Assembly (NCBI GenBank): GCA_002329075.1
Contig: DCXR01000012.1
Span: 1-12,428, forward strand
From: Candidatus Neomicrothrix sp. UBA2131
Lineage (GTDB): Bacteria; Actinomycetota; Acidimicrobiia; Acidimicrobiales; MedAcidi-G1
Direction of reading: 5' to 3'
Length of the DNA: 12,428 nucleotides
Under the pieces are notes generated by a model. That model saw nothing but the letters and a program-made list of their open reading frames with translations, was not told the origin of the DNA and made no database searches. Positions 1-6,395 of this stretch are shown here, one piece after another (position 1 is the first letter of the stretch; each line of letters begins with the position of its first letter). Both the position numbers and the translations under genes were made by a program.

Positions 1-42
1 CTTACAAGGAGGGGGTCGGCGGTTCAAGTCCGTCCGCGCCCA
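1..42 (+). tRNA. tRNA-Val(UAC), 3' part only
   Basis: The window opens inside the anticodon loop. Reading 1-7 as positions 32-38 gives C-U-UAC-A-A, so the anticodon is UAC and the tRNA decodes valine GUA codons. Positions 8-12 are the 3' anticodon stem and 13-17 the variable loop. The T arm is 18-34, with stem GGCGG/CCGTC (one G-U pair) and loop TTCAAGT. The 3' acceptor strand CGCGCCC is 35-41, with discriminator A at 42. CCA is not encoded, because the next bases are CCC. A35, C36 and A73 agree with valine identity. The D arm and 5' half lie outside the window. The next gene starts 44 bases downstream on the same strand. Confidence 0.9.
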
Positions 43-86
43 CCCAATAACCGCAGGCCAGAGGCCTTAGCCAGGAGCAGACCAGG

Positions 87-1226
87 ATGCGTACGCCAAT
101 AACCGAGATGTTCGGTATCGAGTTCCCGATTCTGGCCTTCAGCCACTGCCGGGACGTGGTGGTGGCCGTGTCGCAGGCCGGTGGCATGGGTGTTCTCGGT
201 GCAGTGGCCCTCAGCGACGACCAACTGGAAGTCGACCTGGCCTGGATCGAAGAAGAGATCGGCGATCGGCCCTATGGAGTGGATCTCGTCGTGCCCACCA
301 AGTACACCGGCGATGGTGAGGGCGGGCTGCGGGCCTCGGACATCTCGACGATGATCCCCGACGGGCACCGGGAGTTCGTAACCGAACTGCTCGAACGCTA
401 CGAGGTTCCCGAGGCCACCGACGACCAGTCGCAGGCCGGATGGACTTCGAAGAACGCCGACGCACCGTTCTCGGCGAGCCGTGCCTCCAAGCAACTCGAC
501 ATCTCCCTTGCCTTCAACCCCGTACTGGTGGCCAACGCCCTCGGTTCACCGCCGAGTGACCTGATCGACCGGTGCCACGAGGCCGACATCATGGTTGCGG
601 CCCTTGCCGGTGCGCGGGCCCACGCCGAACGGCACGTCAACGCGGGGGTCGACCTGGTCATCGCACAGGGCTACGAGGCCGGCGGCCATACCGGTGAGGT
701 GGCCTCCATGGTGCTGGTGCCCGAGATCGTCGACGCTGTAGATCCCGTCCCGGTGCTGGGAGCAGGCGGCATCGGCCGAGGACGGCAGATGGCCGCGGCG
801 ATGGCCCTGGGGGCGGCCGGTGTGTGGTGCGGGTCGGTCTGGCTAACCACCGAAGAGGCTGAGACCCCCCCGGTGGCCAAGGCCAAACTGCTCGAAGCCG
901 GGTCGGGGGACACCCTCCGCTCCCGGTCGTACACCGGCAAGCCGGCCCGACTGTTGCGCAGCGCCTGGACCGACGAGTGGAACCGGGAGGACACCCCGGA
1001 CCCCCTGGGCATGCCGTTGCAGCCGATGCTGATCGACGGCGCGATGGCCCGCATCAACCGGGCCGCCCACCATTCGGGCTCCGGCGCCGAGAAGTTGGTG
1101 ACCTACCCGGTCGGCCAGATCGTGGGTTCGATGAACAAGTCCCGTCCCGCCGGTCGGGTAGTGATGGACATGGTCGAGGAGTTCATCGAGTCCACCGAGT
1201 CGTTGGCCGGACAACTGGAGACCTGA
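87..1226 (+). CDS. Nitronate monooxygenase-like FMN flavoprotein (2-nitropropane dioxygenase family)
   Basis: This 379-residue protein belongs to the nitronate monooxygenase / 2-nitropropane dioxygenase family. These are soluble FMN-dependent TIM-barrel enzymes that oxidise alkyl nitronates such as propionate-3-nitronate to aldehydes plus nitrite. The family pattern is visible from end to end. It shows the N-terminal PIL segment, the glycine-rich SQAGGMGVLGAV (about 29-40), GYEAGGHTG (195-203) with His201 at the family's catalytic-base position, and the phosphate-binding segment VLGAGGIGRGRQMAAAMALGA. An AGGAG ribosome site at 73-77, 9 bases before the ATG, supports the start. The first strand reads PILAFSHCRD rather than the usual PIxxAPM, so substrate range is uncertain and many relatives with this label are untested. 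It lies just after the tRNA-Val and converges on the selenoprotein gene. Confidence 0.85.
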   Translation: MRTPITEMFGIEFPILAFSHCRDVVVAVSQAGGMGVLGAVALSDDQLEVDLAWIEEEIGDRPYGVDLVVPTKYTGDGEGGLRASDISTMIPDGHREFVTELLERYEVPEATDDQSQAGWTSKNADAPFSASRASKQLDISLAFNPVLVANALGSPPSDLIDRCHEADIMVAALAGARAHAERHVNAGVDLVIAQGYEAGGHTGEVASMVLVPEIVDAVDPVPVLGAGGIGRGRQMAAAMALGAAGVWCGSVWLTTEEAETPPVAKAKLLEAGSGDTLRSRSYTGKPARLLRSAWTDEWNREDTPDPLGMPLQPMLIDGAMARINRAAHHSGSGAEKLVTYPVGQIVGSMNKSRPAGRVVMDMVEEFIESTESLAGQLET

Positions 1227-1241
1227 CCCGGCAGGGGAACC

Positions 1242-1276
1242 TCCAGGCGGCCGCTGCCCCAGGGGCACACCCTGGA
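1242..1276. terminator. Possible bidirectional stem-loop between convergent genes
   Basis: The stops of the nitronate monooxygenase (1226) and the GrdB-like gene (1312) face each other across 85 bases. The gap holds a nested inverted repeat. The outer arms TCCAGG (1242-1247) and CCTGGA (1271-1276) enclose inner arms TGCCC (1255-1259) and GGGCA (1263-1267). No T-tract follows on either strand, so this is not a textbook intrinsic terminator. It could act as a T-poor terminator or mRNA end-protecting stem, or be chance in GC-rich DNA. Confidence 0.3.
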
Positions 1277-1311
1277 AGCCATGGCTGGCTGCTGAGTACG
1301 AAACTCCCTTC

Positions 1312-2466
1312 TCAGCGGTGCCCGGGCGCCATGTAGAACCAGAACGGGAATGGTGCTTCCTGATCCCGCAAGGCCCCCCGAGCCGCCATGAGCGTCCGGC
1401 CGCCCTCGGTCTCCTCATAGAACCACGTTTCGACCTGGCGCCCACCCGGCGGCGGGCCATCGACCAACTCCAGCGCGGCTTCTTCGTAGTAGGTACGGAT
1501 GTCGAGGCACACCGCGATGGTGTTCTTGCCTGGTAGCGGATCCTCGGTCCAGGCTGAACCCCTGCCCCAACGGTGAAGGACCTCCAGGGCGGCCGGCACC
1601 CCGTCGGCGTCTATCACCCGACCCACAGAGGTGACTCCCCGCCGGGCCAGGGCCCGGTCGTATGCGGCCCGCAACCCCTGAGCCTCCTCGACGCAGGGCG
1701 GCAGATCACCGTCGAGAAGAGCGGGCACCGGGCAGGCCATCGGCACCTCCTCAGCGACGATCACCTCCGGGTAGTCGGCAATGACAGGCGCTTCGGCTTC
1801 AAGGAGGGCCAGGGCATGCATCAGAACGTCCCGCTGGAAGTCCGGGTCAGCCGGCTTCCCCAGTGGCCGACCCAGGGGAAATTCGCAATACAACGCCCGG
1901 GGCGGGTGCATTCTCTCAACGACGTCGCGCATGGAGGCCAACACCACCGTGGACAGCCCCGCTGCCTCGAGAACGTGGGCGAGCGTACTCACGGTACGCG
2001 TGCAGAGAGGTCAGACCGGGGTGAGGAGGACCACGTCCACCCCATCGGCGACCAGTTCGGCGGCACAAGCCGGACCACTGTCCAGGCGAATCTCAGCAAC
2101 CGTGTCAGGCTGGTTGCCGGCAAACGAGAAGTGCCGGGGGGCCACCTCACCGACAACCCCCTCGTCGGCCAGTTCCTGGAGGCGGTCGATCGGGTAGGCC
2201 ACGTTCAGGTCGATGGCGAGCCCCGCCCTGTCGAAGTTGGGGCTCCAATGGCCCAGCATGAGATCCCGGTCGCCGGCCGCCAGGGTGCGAAAAGACGTGT
2301 CGGTGGCCGTAAAGGGGTCGTCTGAAGGACGGTGCAGGGCTGCCGAGGTGACGATGGCCACCCGGGCTTCGCCCAACGGCACCGAGGGAGTCGTGAAGGC
2401 CGTCGTTTCGAACTCGGGGACCGGCATGCCCGCTGCCAGATCCCGCATCGCCTGGTCACCCGACAT
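1312..2466 (-). CDS. GrdB/PrdB-family selenoprotein with in-frame UGA (Sec152), stand-alone form
   Basis: Two abutting same-frame segments, 2466-2014 and 2010-1312, are separated only by a TGA at 2013-2011. Read through as selenocysteine, the product has 384 residues. Residues 1-151 and 153-384 both match the glycine/sarcosine/betaine/proline reductase selenoprotein B family. The N-terminal half has a VAIVTSAALH strand, SPNFDR, D-x-N-x-x-x-P-I-DRL and RHFSF, ending in VDVVLLTPV. After U152 come PLC (a UxxC redox motif), a helix, and PPRALYCEFPLGRPLGKP. In the family, GrdB has ...VDAVILTSTUGTC at the same place. GrdB Sec attacks the alpha-carbon of an activated amino acid. This protein covers only the C-terminal part of GrdB, and no GrdA, C, D or E gene is nearby, so its substrate is unknown. 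ATG start with GGAGG at 2473-2477, 6 bases upstream. The terminal stop (1314-1312) is also TGA. Conceptual translation without Sec would wrongly split the gene in two. A recent nonsense mutation is the alternative, but the exact family position, the UxxC motif and the hairpin argue against it. Confidence 0.9.
1983..1999 (-). promoter_or_regulatory. Putative bacterial SECIS stem-loop
   Basis: In mRNA sense, the TGA is followed by 11 bases and then the perfect stem GCGTAC / GTACGC (6 bp) enclosing the loop CGTGA. The apical loop starts 17 nt after the UGA and has G at its second position. Known bacterial SECIS elements are short hairpins inside the coding region just after the UGA, usually with a G near the start of the loop, and SelB binds them. 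Position and shape fit. Primary sequence is poorly conserved between species, so this is a structural inference. Confidence 0.6.
2011..2013 (-). other. UGA codon recoded as selenocysteine (Sec152)
   Basis: The reverse complement reads ...ACC CCG GTC TGA CCT CTC TGC ACG..., giving T-P-V-U-P-L-C-T. The codon sits at the conserved Sec (or Cys) position of the reductase B family, and Cys155 completes a UxxC pair. Coding similarity continues without a gap on both sides, which favours recoding over termination. Confidence 0.88.
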
Positions 2467-2621
2467 TGCGTACCTCCGTTCGCCTACCTGGCTGATTCCA
2501 GCAGATTCCCCGGGTGCCTACCTCACCGGGGTCCCCCTCGTTCGTCCGTCACGCCACACTCCGACGGCAGCCCCCGATGCCACACGCTGGCCTGACCGGT
2601 CTGGCCGCAAGGGCCGACGTC

Positions 2622-2644
2622 AGCAGTCCCATGGAAGGGATGCT
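2622..2644. repeat. Imperfect hairpin in the selenoprotein leader / possible plus-strand transcript
   Basis: AGCAGTCCC (2622-2630) pairs with GGGATGCT (2637-2644) through 8 base pairs with one bulged G, closed by an ATGGAA loop. It could fold in the 5' leader of the selenoprotein mRNA (minus strand) or in a plus-strand transcript ending at 2807. A chance hairpin in GC-rich DNA cannot be excluded. Confidence 0.25.
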
Positions 2645-2760
2645 CCTGCAATGCGCCGGCATGGCAGACGTTTCGCTTCGAGGTATACGCCCCCCTGGCC
2701 CACACCAACAGCACAGCCACCCCCACACCGCTAGTCAGCCTCGATACCAAGGGGCGACTT

Positions 2761-2807
2761 CCGGGGGTGCCGCACTGCTGATGGGGCAATGCACCCCGGT
2801 GTTTTTT
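2761..2807 (+). terminator. Intrinsic-terminator-like hairpin on the plus strand, no gene assigned
   Basis: CCGGGGGTGC (2761-2770) pairs with GCACCCCGG (2791-2799) with one bulged G, over a 20-nt loop. TG and then six T (2802-2807) follow directly. The T-tract exists only on the plus strand, whereas the flanking genes are both on the minus strand, so it does not terminate either of them. It may end an unannotated plus-strand RNA that starts within 2467-2760, or stop antisense transcription before it enters the radical SAM gene. The minus-strand reading has no T-tract after the stem. Confidence 0.45.
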
Positions 2808-2826
2808 CGTGTTCTCCCGGTCGGCT

Positions 2827-4083
2827 TCAGGTGGCCCCAGAGGGCACGTCCATGATCAGGGAAGCAGGTTGGCCTCGGCGCAGGAACTCGGCCATCTGTC
2901 GCATGTAGGGATCCACGTGGTGGAAGAACTTCTTGTAACTCGGGCACAGGTAGTTGAGTCCTGGTTCGCCGTCGGGAGTTTCAATGAACCGATGCTTGGG
3001 ACACTCACCGTTGCAGGCGAACCGCACGTCACATTCGCGGCAATACCCGGGGAGGGCCTTCGACTTGTCGGTGCCGAATTCGACCTGCCGGGTGGAGTTC
3101 GCCATCTCTGCGACGGTCACGTCGAGAATGTTGCCCAGGTTGTATTCCGGGTAAACGTAGTGATCGCACGAGTAGAGGCTTCCGTCGTGTTCGAGGGCCA
3201 TCGCGCCTCCACACACCGGTGCGAAAGTGCACAGTCCCGGTGGCTCGCCGAGCCAGCTGCCGAGAGCGACGTCGAAGGCCTGCACGAAGAACGAACCCAC
3301 ATCGCTTCGCACCCACTCGTCGAAGATCCCCACCAGGAACGTCCCGTACCGTTCGCTTCCGACGCTCCAGGAGGTGACTGGCGGGTTGGGGTGGGCGGTG
3401 CCTCGGGGGTCTGGTGGCAAGGCCAGGTCCACGCCCAATGCGTTGGCCGCAGCATCGGCCTCGCGTTCAACAAGGGGGATGAACTGCATGAATCGAGAGC
3501 CGACCTCCTTGAGGAACCGGTAGACGGTGATCGGCTCCCGGGAATTCTTGCGACCCACCACGGTGAGCGTGTTGAACTCGGTTCCATGTTTCCTCAGGAG
3601 GTCCAGGCCCCGCATCACGGAATGGAATGTCGGCCGCCGGTGACGGTCAACCCTGTGTCGGTCGTGGAGACGGGCTGGACCGTCGATGCTGATCCCGACC
3701 AGGAACCTGTTCTCAGAAAAGAACTCACACCATTCATCGCTCAAGAGGGTTCCGTTGGTCTGTATGGCGTTGGTGACCTTCTTTCCGTTGGCGTAGGTGG
3801 CCTGGAGGTCCACCACCTTCTGGAAAAAGTCCACTCCCAACAGGGTCGGCTCTCCTCCCTGCCAAGCGAATTCGACAGTTGGGACGTCCTGGCCCCCGAT
3901 GTGTTGCCTGATGTAGGCCTCGAGCACATCGTCAGACATCCGGAACTGCTCACCCTTGGCGAACAGGCTCTTCTTGTCCAGGTAGTAGCAGTAGGTGCAG
4001 TCCAGGTTGCACATAGGCCCGGTGGGCTTGGTCATGACGTGGAAAGCACGGGCTTTCGAGGAGGCTGGTGGCTTGGAAGTCAC
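2827..4083 (-). CDS. Anaerobic sulfatase-maturating enzyme-type radical SAM/SPASM protein
   Basis: This 418-residue protein has the organisation of anaerobic sulfatase-maturating enzymes. These radical SAM enzymes oxidise an active-site Cys or Ser of sulfatases to formylglycine. HVMTKPTGPMCNLDCTYC carries the CxxxCxxC cluster ligands Cys25, Cys29 and Cys32. The C-terminal third is a SPASM domain with CTFAPVCGG, LYSCDHYVYPEYNLGNI, YCRECDVRFACNGECPKHRF and GLNYLCPSYKKFF, enough cysteines for two auxiliary Fe4S4 clusters. The Asp in SCDH matches the family's proposed catalytic base. No sulfatase gene is in the window, so the target must lie elsewhere, and another peptide target cannot be excluded. 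The GTG start is preceded by a weak AGGTG. An internal ATG (4035-4033, residue 17) would cut into the conserved HVM segment, so GTG is preferred. The start overlaps the TGA of a 38-codon frame as GTGA. Confidence 0.88.
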   Translation of the reverse strand: MTSKPPASSKARAFHVMTKPTGPMCNLDCTYCYYLDKKSLFAKGEQFRMSDDVLEAYIRQHIGGQDVPTVEFAWQGGEPTLLGVDFFQKVVDLQATYANGKKVTNAIQTNGTLLSDEWCEFFSENRFLVGISIDGPARLHDRHRVDRHRRPTFHSVMRGLDLLRKHGTEFNTLTVVGRKNSREPITVYRFLKEVGSRFMQFIPLVEREADAAANALGVDLALPPDPRGTAHPNPPVTSWSVGSERYGTFLVGIFDEWVRSDVGSFFVQAFDVALGSWLGEPPGLCTFAPVCGGAMALEHDGSLYSCDHYVYPEYNLGNILDVTVAEMANSTRQVEFGTDKSKALPGYCRECDVRFACNGECPKHRFIETPDGEPGLNYLCPSYKKFFHHVDPYMRQMAEFLRRGQPASLIMDVPSGAT

Positions 4084-4196
4084 TGCCGGAACACCTGTCG
4101 TGTCTTTGGGTCCAATGGAGCGCCTAGGCCAATTCCGGATCCACAGTAGAACCCTGGAGGACTGTACCTTTCATCACCAGCGGTGGTCCAAGACAT
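4080..4196 (-). CDS. Possible 38-residue small ORF ending in a GTGA overlap with the radical SAM gene
   Basis: An ATG at 4196-4194 opens 38 codons and a TGA at 4082-4080. That TGA shares bases with the GTG start of the radical SAM gene, the overlap typical of coupled genes. A GGAGG lies upstream but is unusually close (3 bases). The peptide has a Gly-rich middle with one Cys (GFYCGSGIGLG) and a charged tail (DPKTRQVFRQ). Against it: about half of its third codon positions are G/C, clearly below the neighbours, and no family is recognised. The frame is simply open back to the stop of the FAD oxidase. It could be a peptide handled by the neighbouring radical SAM enzyme, a coupling leader, or non-coding. 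Confidence 0.2.
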   Translation of the reverse strand: MSWTTAGDERYSPPGFYCGSGIGLGAPLDPKTRQVFRQ

Positions 4197-4232
4197 GGCC
4201 CTCCCGGCTGTCCTGCTGGTCGGGACGGGCGG

Positions 4233-5840
4233 TCACGGATCGATGAGGACACCCGGGTTGAGGATGCCGTTTGGATCGAGTCGCTTCTTTACCGCTCGGA
4301 TCGACTCGGCAAACAGTTCCGGTCGCTGAACGTCGTAGGCGCCCGGCCGGTGCATTCGTCCAACAGCGTGATGGTGGGTCGAAGTGCCTCCGGCTGAAAC
4401 GACCGCTTCGTTCGCGGCTTCCTTGATGGTCTGCCACTGTGCGATCTCGCTGCCCTGGGTGCCCATCCCGAACCACGTGTAGTAGGGGGCGGGACCGTCG
4501 GGGTAGACGTGTGTGAAGCGACAGGACAGCGAGTGGTGTTCACCGAATGTCTCTGCAAGTGCCGCGCCGACGCTTTCTCTGACCGCCGCGTCGAACGCCG
4601 GCCAGCGGTCCCAGGTGATCGCCGTTTCGAACGTGTCATTGATCAGTCCGAGTGATGTTTCCACCCCGTTGCCGACTCCGATGAACGAGTCGCGCCACGC
4701 GCCGACCGCGCCACCGCGCCCGGTCGGGTTTCCGGTGCCGTCGTCGACCTGGATCTCGTCGTCGGGAATCTCCCCGGCGGCGTCCCGGGCGATCTCTACA
4801 GCCTGGGCGATGTTGTGGCGCTGGGTGAGTTCGGCACTTTCGAACGCCACGATCACCAGTGGGTTCTCCCCATCGAGTCCCGCAGCGCGGCCGGCTTCGT
4901 CCGGGTCGAGAATCCGGAGGTTCGCCGGCCACAACTTGGCTTGCACGATCTGGCGAACCGCCTCGCAGCCGGCTGCCCAGGTCGGGAAGGTGATTCCCGC
5001 TGTCGCCCGAAAGGTCGGTCGCTTCTGGATCCGCATCCAGGCTTCCGTGATGATTCCGTAGATGCCTTCGGAACCGATCACCATCCGGTCGGGGCTCGGA
5101 CCGGCACCTGACCCGGGGAGGCGACGTGACTCCCACCAGCCGGCTGGGGTGATCATCCTGGTGGACTCGACGAACTCATCGATGTGGGTGTGGTTGGTGG
5201 CGTAGTGGCCGCCCGAACGGGTGGCGATCCACCCGCCAAGCGTCGAGAATCGGAATGACTGCGGGAAGTGACGAAGCGTGTAACCGTGTGGCCGGAGTTG
5301 GTCTTCAAGGTGGGGGCCGAACACCCCGGCCTGGATCCGGGCGGCGCGTGAAACCTCGTCGATCTCCAGCACCTGGTCGAGCCGGCCGAGCGAGATGACG
5401 ACGGTCGGTCCTCGATCTTCAGAGGGGGCAAGGCCCCAGACGACCGAGGACCCGCCCCCATAGGGGACGGTGACATACCCGTTCTGATCGCACCACTCGA
5501 GTGTGGAGACGACCTCTTCTTCGGTCCGAGGGTGGGCCACGACGTCCGGAGGGTTCGGAAAATCGAGGTTGAAGGCGCGAACCCGCTCGGTGAAATGCGC
5601 ACCGTAGGCGTAACTCGCCCGGTCGTACGTGGAGGTCGAACACCAGCCGGCAACCGAGTCGGGAACCTGGATGCGAGGGGGTCGCAGTTCCGCGTCCTCG
5701 GCCCTTGGCACAGGCTTTGCGGTAACCGAGGTCCCGAACCGCTCCGAGAGGTGTTTGGCGAACTCCGCGCGTTCAGCGTCGGTCGGCTCCTCCGATTCCA
5801 TACACCACGCCCAGAACGACTTGCGGTCAGCGGCGGCCAC
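4233..5840 (-). CDS. FAD-binding oxidase resembling alkyldihydroxyacetonephosphate synthase
   Basis: This 535-residue protein has an N-terminal PCMH-type FAD domain (FAD_binding_4, about 95-285) and a C-terminal FAD-oxidase domain. The FAD segments VTVPYGGGSSVVWGL (123-137), RFSTLGGWIATRSGGHYA and MVIGSEGIYGIITEA are clear. The C-terminal half follows alkyl-DHAP synthase (AGPS) closely, with FETAITWDRW, CRFTHVYPDGPAPYYTWF and the His triplet in GGTSTHHHAVGRMHRPG (His489-491). It ends in KKRLDPNGILNPG. AGPS exchanges the acyl group of acyl-DHAP for a fatty alcohol, giving the ether bond of ether lipids. In bacteria this family is often labelled only 'FAD-binding oxidoreductase', and some members act on small 2-hydroxyacids. 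No DHAP acyltransferase or fatty-acyl-CoA reductase is nearby. GTG start with AGGA 7 bases upstream. Confidence 0.82.
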   Translation of the reverse strand: MAAADRKSFWAWCMESEEPTDAERAEFAKHLSERFGTSVTAKPVPRAEDAELRPPRIQVPDSVAGWCSTSTYDRASYAYGAHFTERVRAFNLDFPNPPDVVAHPRTEEEVVSTLEWCDQNGYVTVPYGGGSSVVWGLAPSEDRGPTVVISLGRLDQVLEIDEVSRAARIQAGVFGPHLEDQLRPHGYTLRHFPQSFRFSTLGGWIATRSGGHYATNHTHIDEFVESTRMITPAGWWESRRLPGSGAGPSPDRMVIGSEGIYGIITEAWMRIQKRPTFRATAGITFPTWAAGCEAVRQIVQAKLWPANLRILDPDEAGRAAGLDGENPLVIVAFESAELTQRHNIAQAVEIARDAAGEIPDDEIQVDDGTGNPTGRGGAVGAWRDSFIGVGNGVETSLGLINDTFETAITWDRWPAFDAAVRESVGAALAETFGEHHSLSCRFTHVYPDGPAPYYTWFGMGTQGSEIAQWQTIKEAANEAVVSAGGTSTHHHAVGRMHRPGAYDVQRPELFAESIRAVKKRLDPNGILNPGVLIDP

Positions 5841-5985
5841 GGCAAGATCCTAGAAAGCACAGTGACGGAATGCCCAACCGACCACTACCTCCCGGATTCC
5901 CGACCCGATCGGGCCAGAACGCTCCCTCTGGGGCCAGAGCGACCTCCTGCCGGCCTGCCCCTGTCGTCCGGCAAATGAGCGGGTT

Positions 5986-6297
5986 CTAGGACCTGGTACC
6001 GAACAGGCGCTTCAGGAATCCCAAGGGCCCCGGCGTCGAGTCGGCAGACACCCGGTACACGCTGTCCTTGACCCGTACCCGGCCGTCGATCCCGACAGCG
6101 ACCTCGTCGCCGGGACCGGCCGAGTCGACCGGTTCGTGGTCGATCTGCATCGACCGGACAGTCTGGGTGAAGTCCGTGGTGTGGCCCTTGACGCGGATGG
6201 TGTCACCGACGCTCAAACCACCTCCGGAGAGTGCCAACAGGGCCGCACCGGCCTTCTGCCACTGGTGGACCACGGTTCCGATCAACGACTCAGCCAC
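5986..6297 (-). CDS. Stand-alone EF-Tu domain 2-like protein (translation elongation factor-like)
   Basis: This 103-residue protein consists almost entirely of the beta-barrel seen as domain 2 of translational GTPases. Examples are GTVVHQWQKAGAALLALSG, GLSVGDTIRVKGHTTDF, QTVRSMQIDHEPVDSAGPGDEVAV and VRVKDSVYRV. The same small barrel is annotated as 'translation elongation factor-like protein' in diverse bacteria and archaea. No P-loop or GTPase motif is present, so it is not an elongation factor itself, and its role is unknown. A short basic tail, GFLKRLFGTRS, follows the barrel. The frame is open further upstream to 6858, but the real start is the GTG at 6297-6295. It has AGGAGG at 6310-6305, 7 bases away, and similarity begins right there. 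The next gene (6535) is divergent. Confidence 0.8.
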   Translation of the reverse strand: MAESLIGTVVHQWQKAGAALLALSGGGLSVGDTIRVKGHTTDFTQTVRSMQIDHEPVDSAGPGDEVAVGIDGRVRVKDSVYRVSADSTPGPLGFLKRLFGTRS

Positions 6298-6395
6298 GGT
6301 TCGTCCTCCTCGCTCGGGTGCCAGCAGTCGTGCACACGGCTTGCTGCCACGGTGGGATGACCCTACTCCCTGACCGTGCTCCAGTCTTGTGGGAC

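Larger units (their letters stand above)
2467..2826. other. 360-base gene-free interval upstream of the selenoprotein gene
   Basis: This lies between the start of the selenoprotein gene and the stop of the radical SAM gene, both on the minus strand. Reading frames inside it (for example 2789-2523 minus or 2514-2855 plus) show no recognisable family, so I call no gene. It holds the GGAGG ribosome site (2473-2477) and a hairpin with a bulged G and 8 paired bases (2622-2644). A plus-strand terminator-like element lies at 2761-2807. A TATACC sequence on the minus strand (2688-2683) is a weak -10 candidate that would give a leader of about 210 nt. I looked for a tRNA-Sec gene (T-loop GGTTCRA, anticodon UCA) on both strands and did not find one. 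Confidence 0.5.

Noticed and set aside
1..86. tRNA 3' end as an integration (att) site
   Set aside because: No integrase, excisionase or duplicated tRNA end is present in the window, and the following gene is an ordinary metabolic gene.
2..187. 61-codon minus-strand frame over the tRNA
   Set aside because: Its tail is the usual spurious translation of a tRNA 3' end, and the rest is antisense to the nitronate monooxygenase gene.
2467..2826. A selC (tRNA-Sec) gene near the selenoprotein
   Set aside because: I found no T-arm GGTTCRA motif, UCA anticodon loop or long acceptor stem in this interval on either strand.
2809..4149. 446-codon plus-strand open frame antisense to the radical SAM gene
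   Set aside because: It mirrors the minus-strand gene in high-GC DNA. The protein has no family features, whereas the minus strand has complete radical SAM and SPASM motifs.
4197..4235. Reading the FAD oxidase stop UGA (4235-4233) as a second Sec codon, extending into the small frame
   Set aside because: The oxidase ends at the normal family C-terminus (NPGVLIDP). The following residues (PPVPTSRTAG) have no family match and no UxxC motif.
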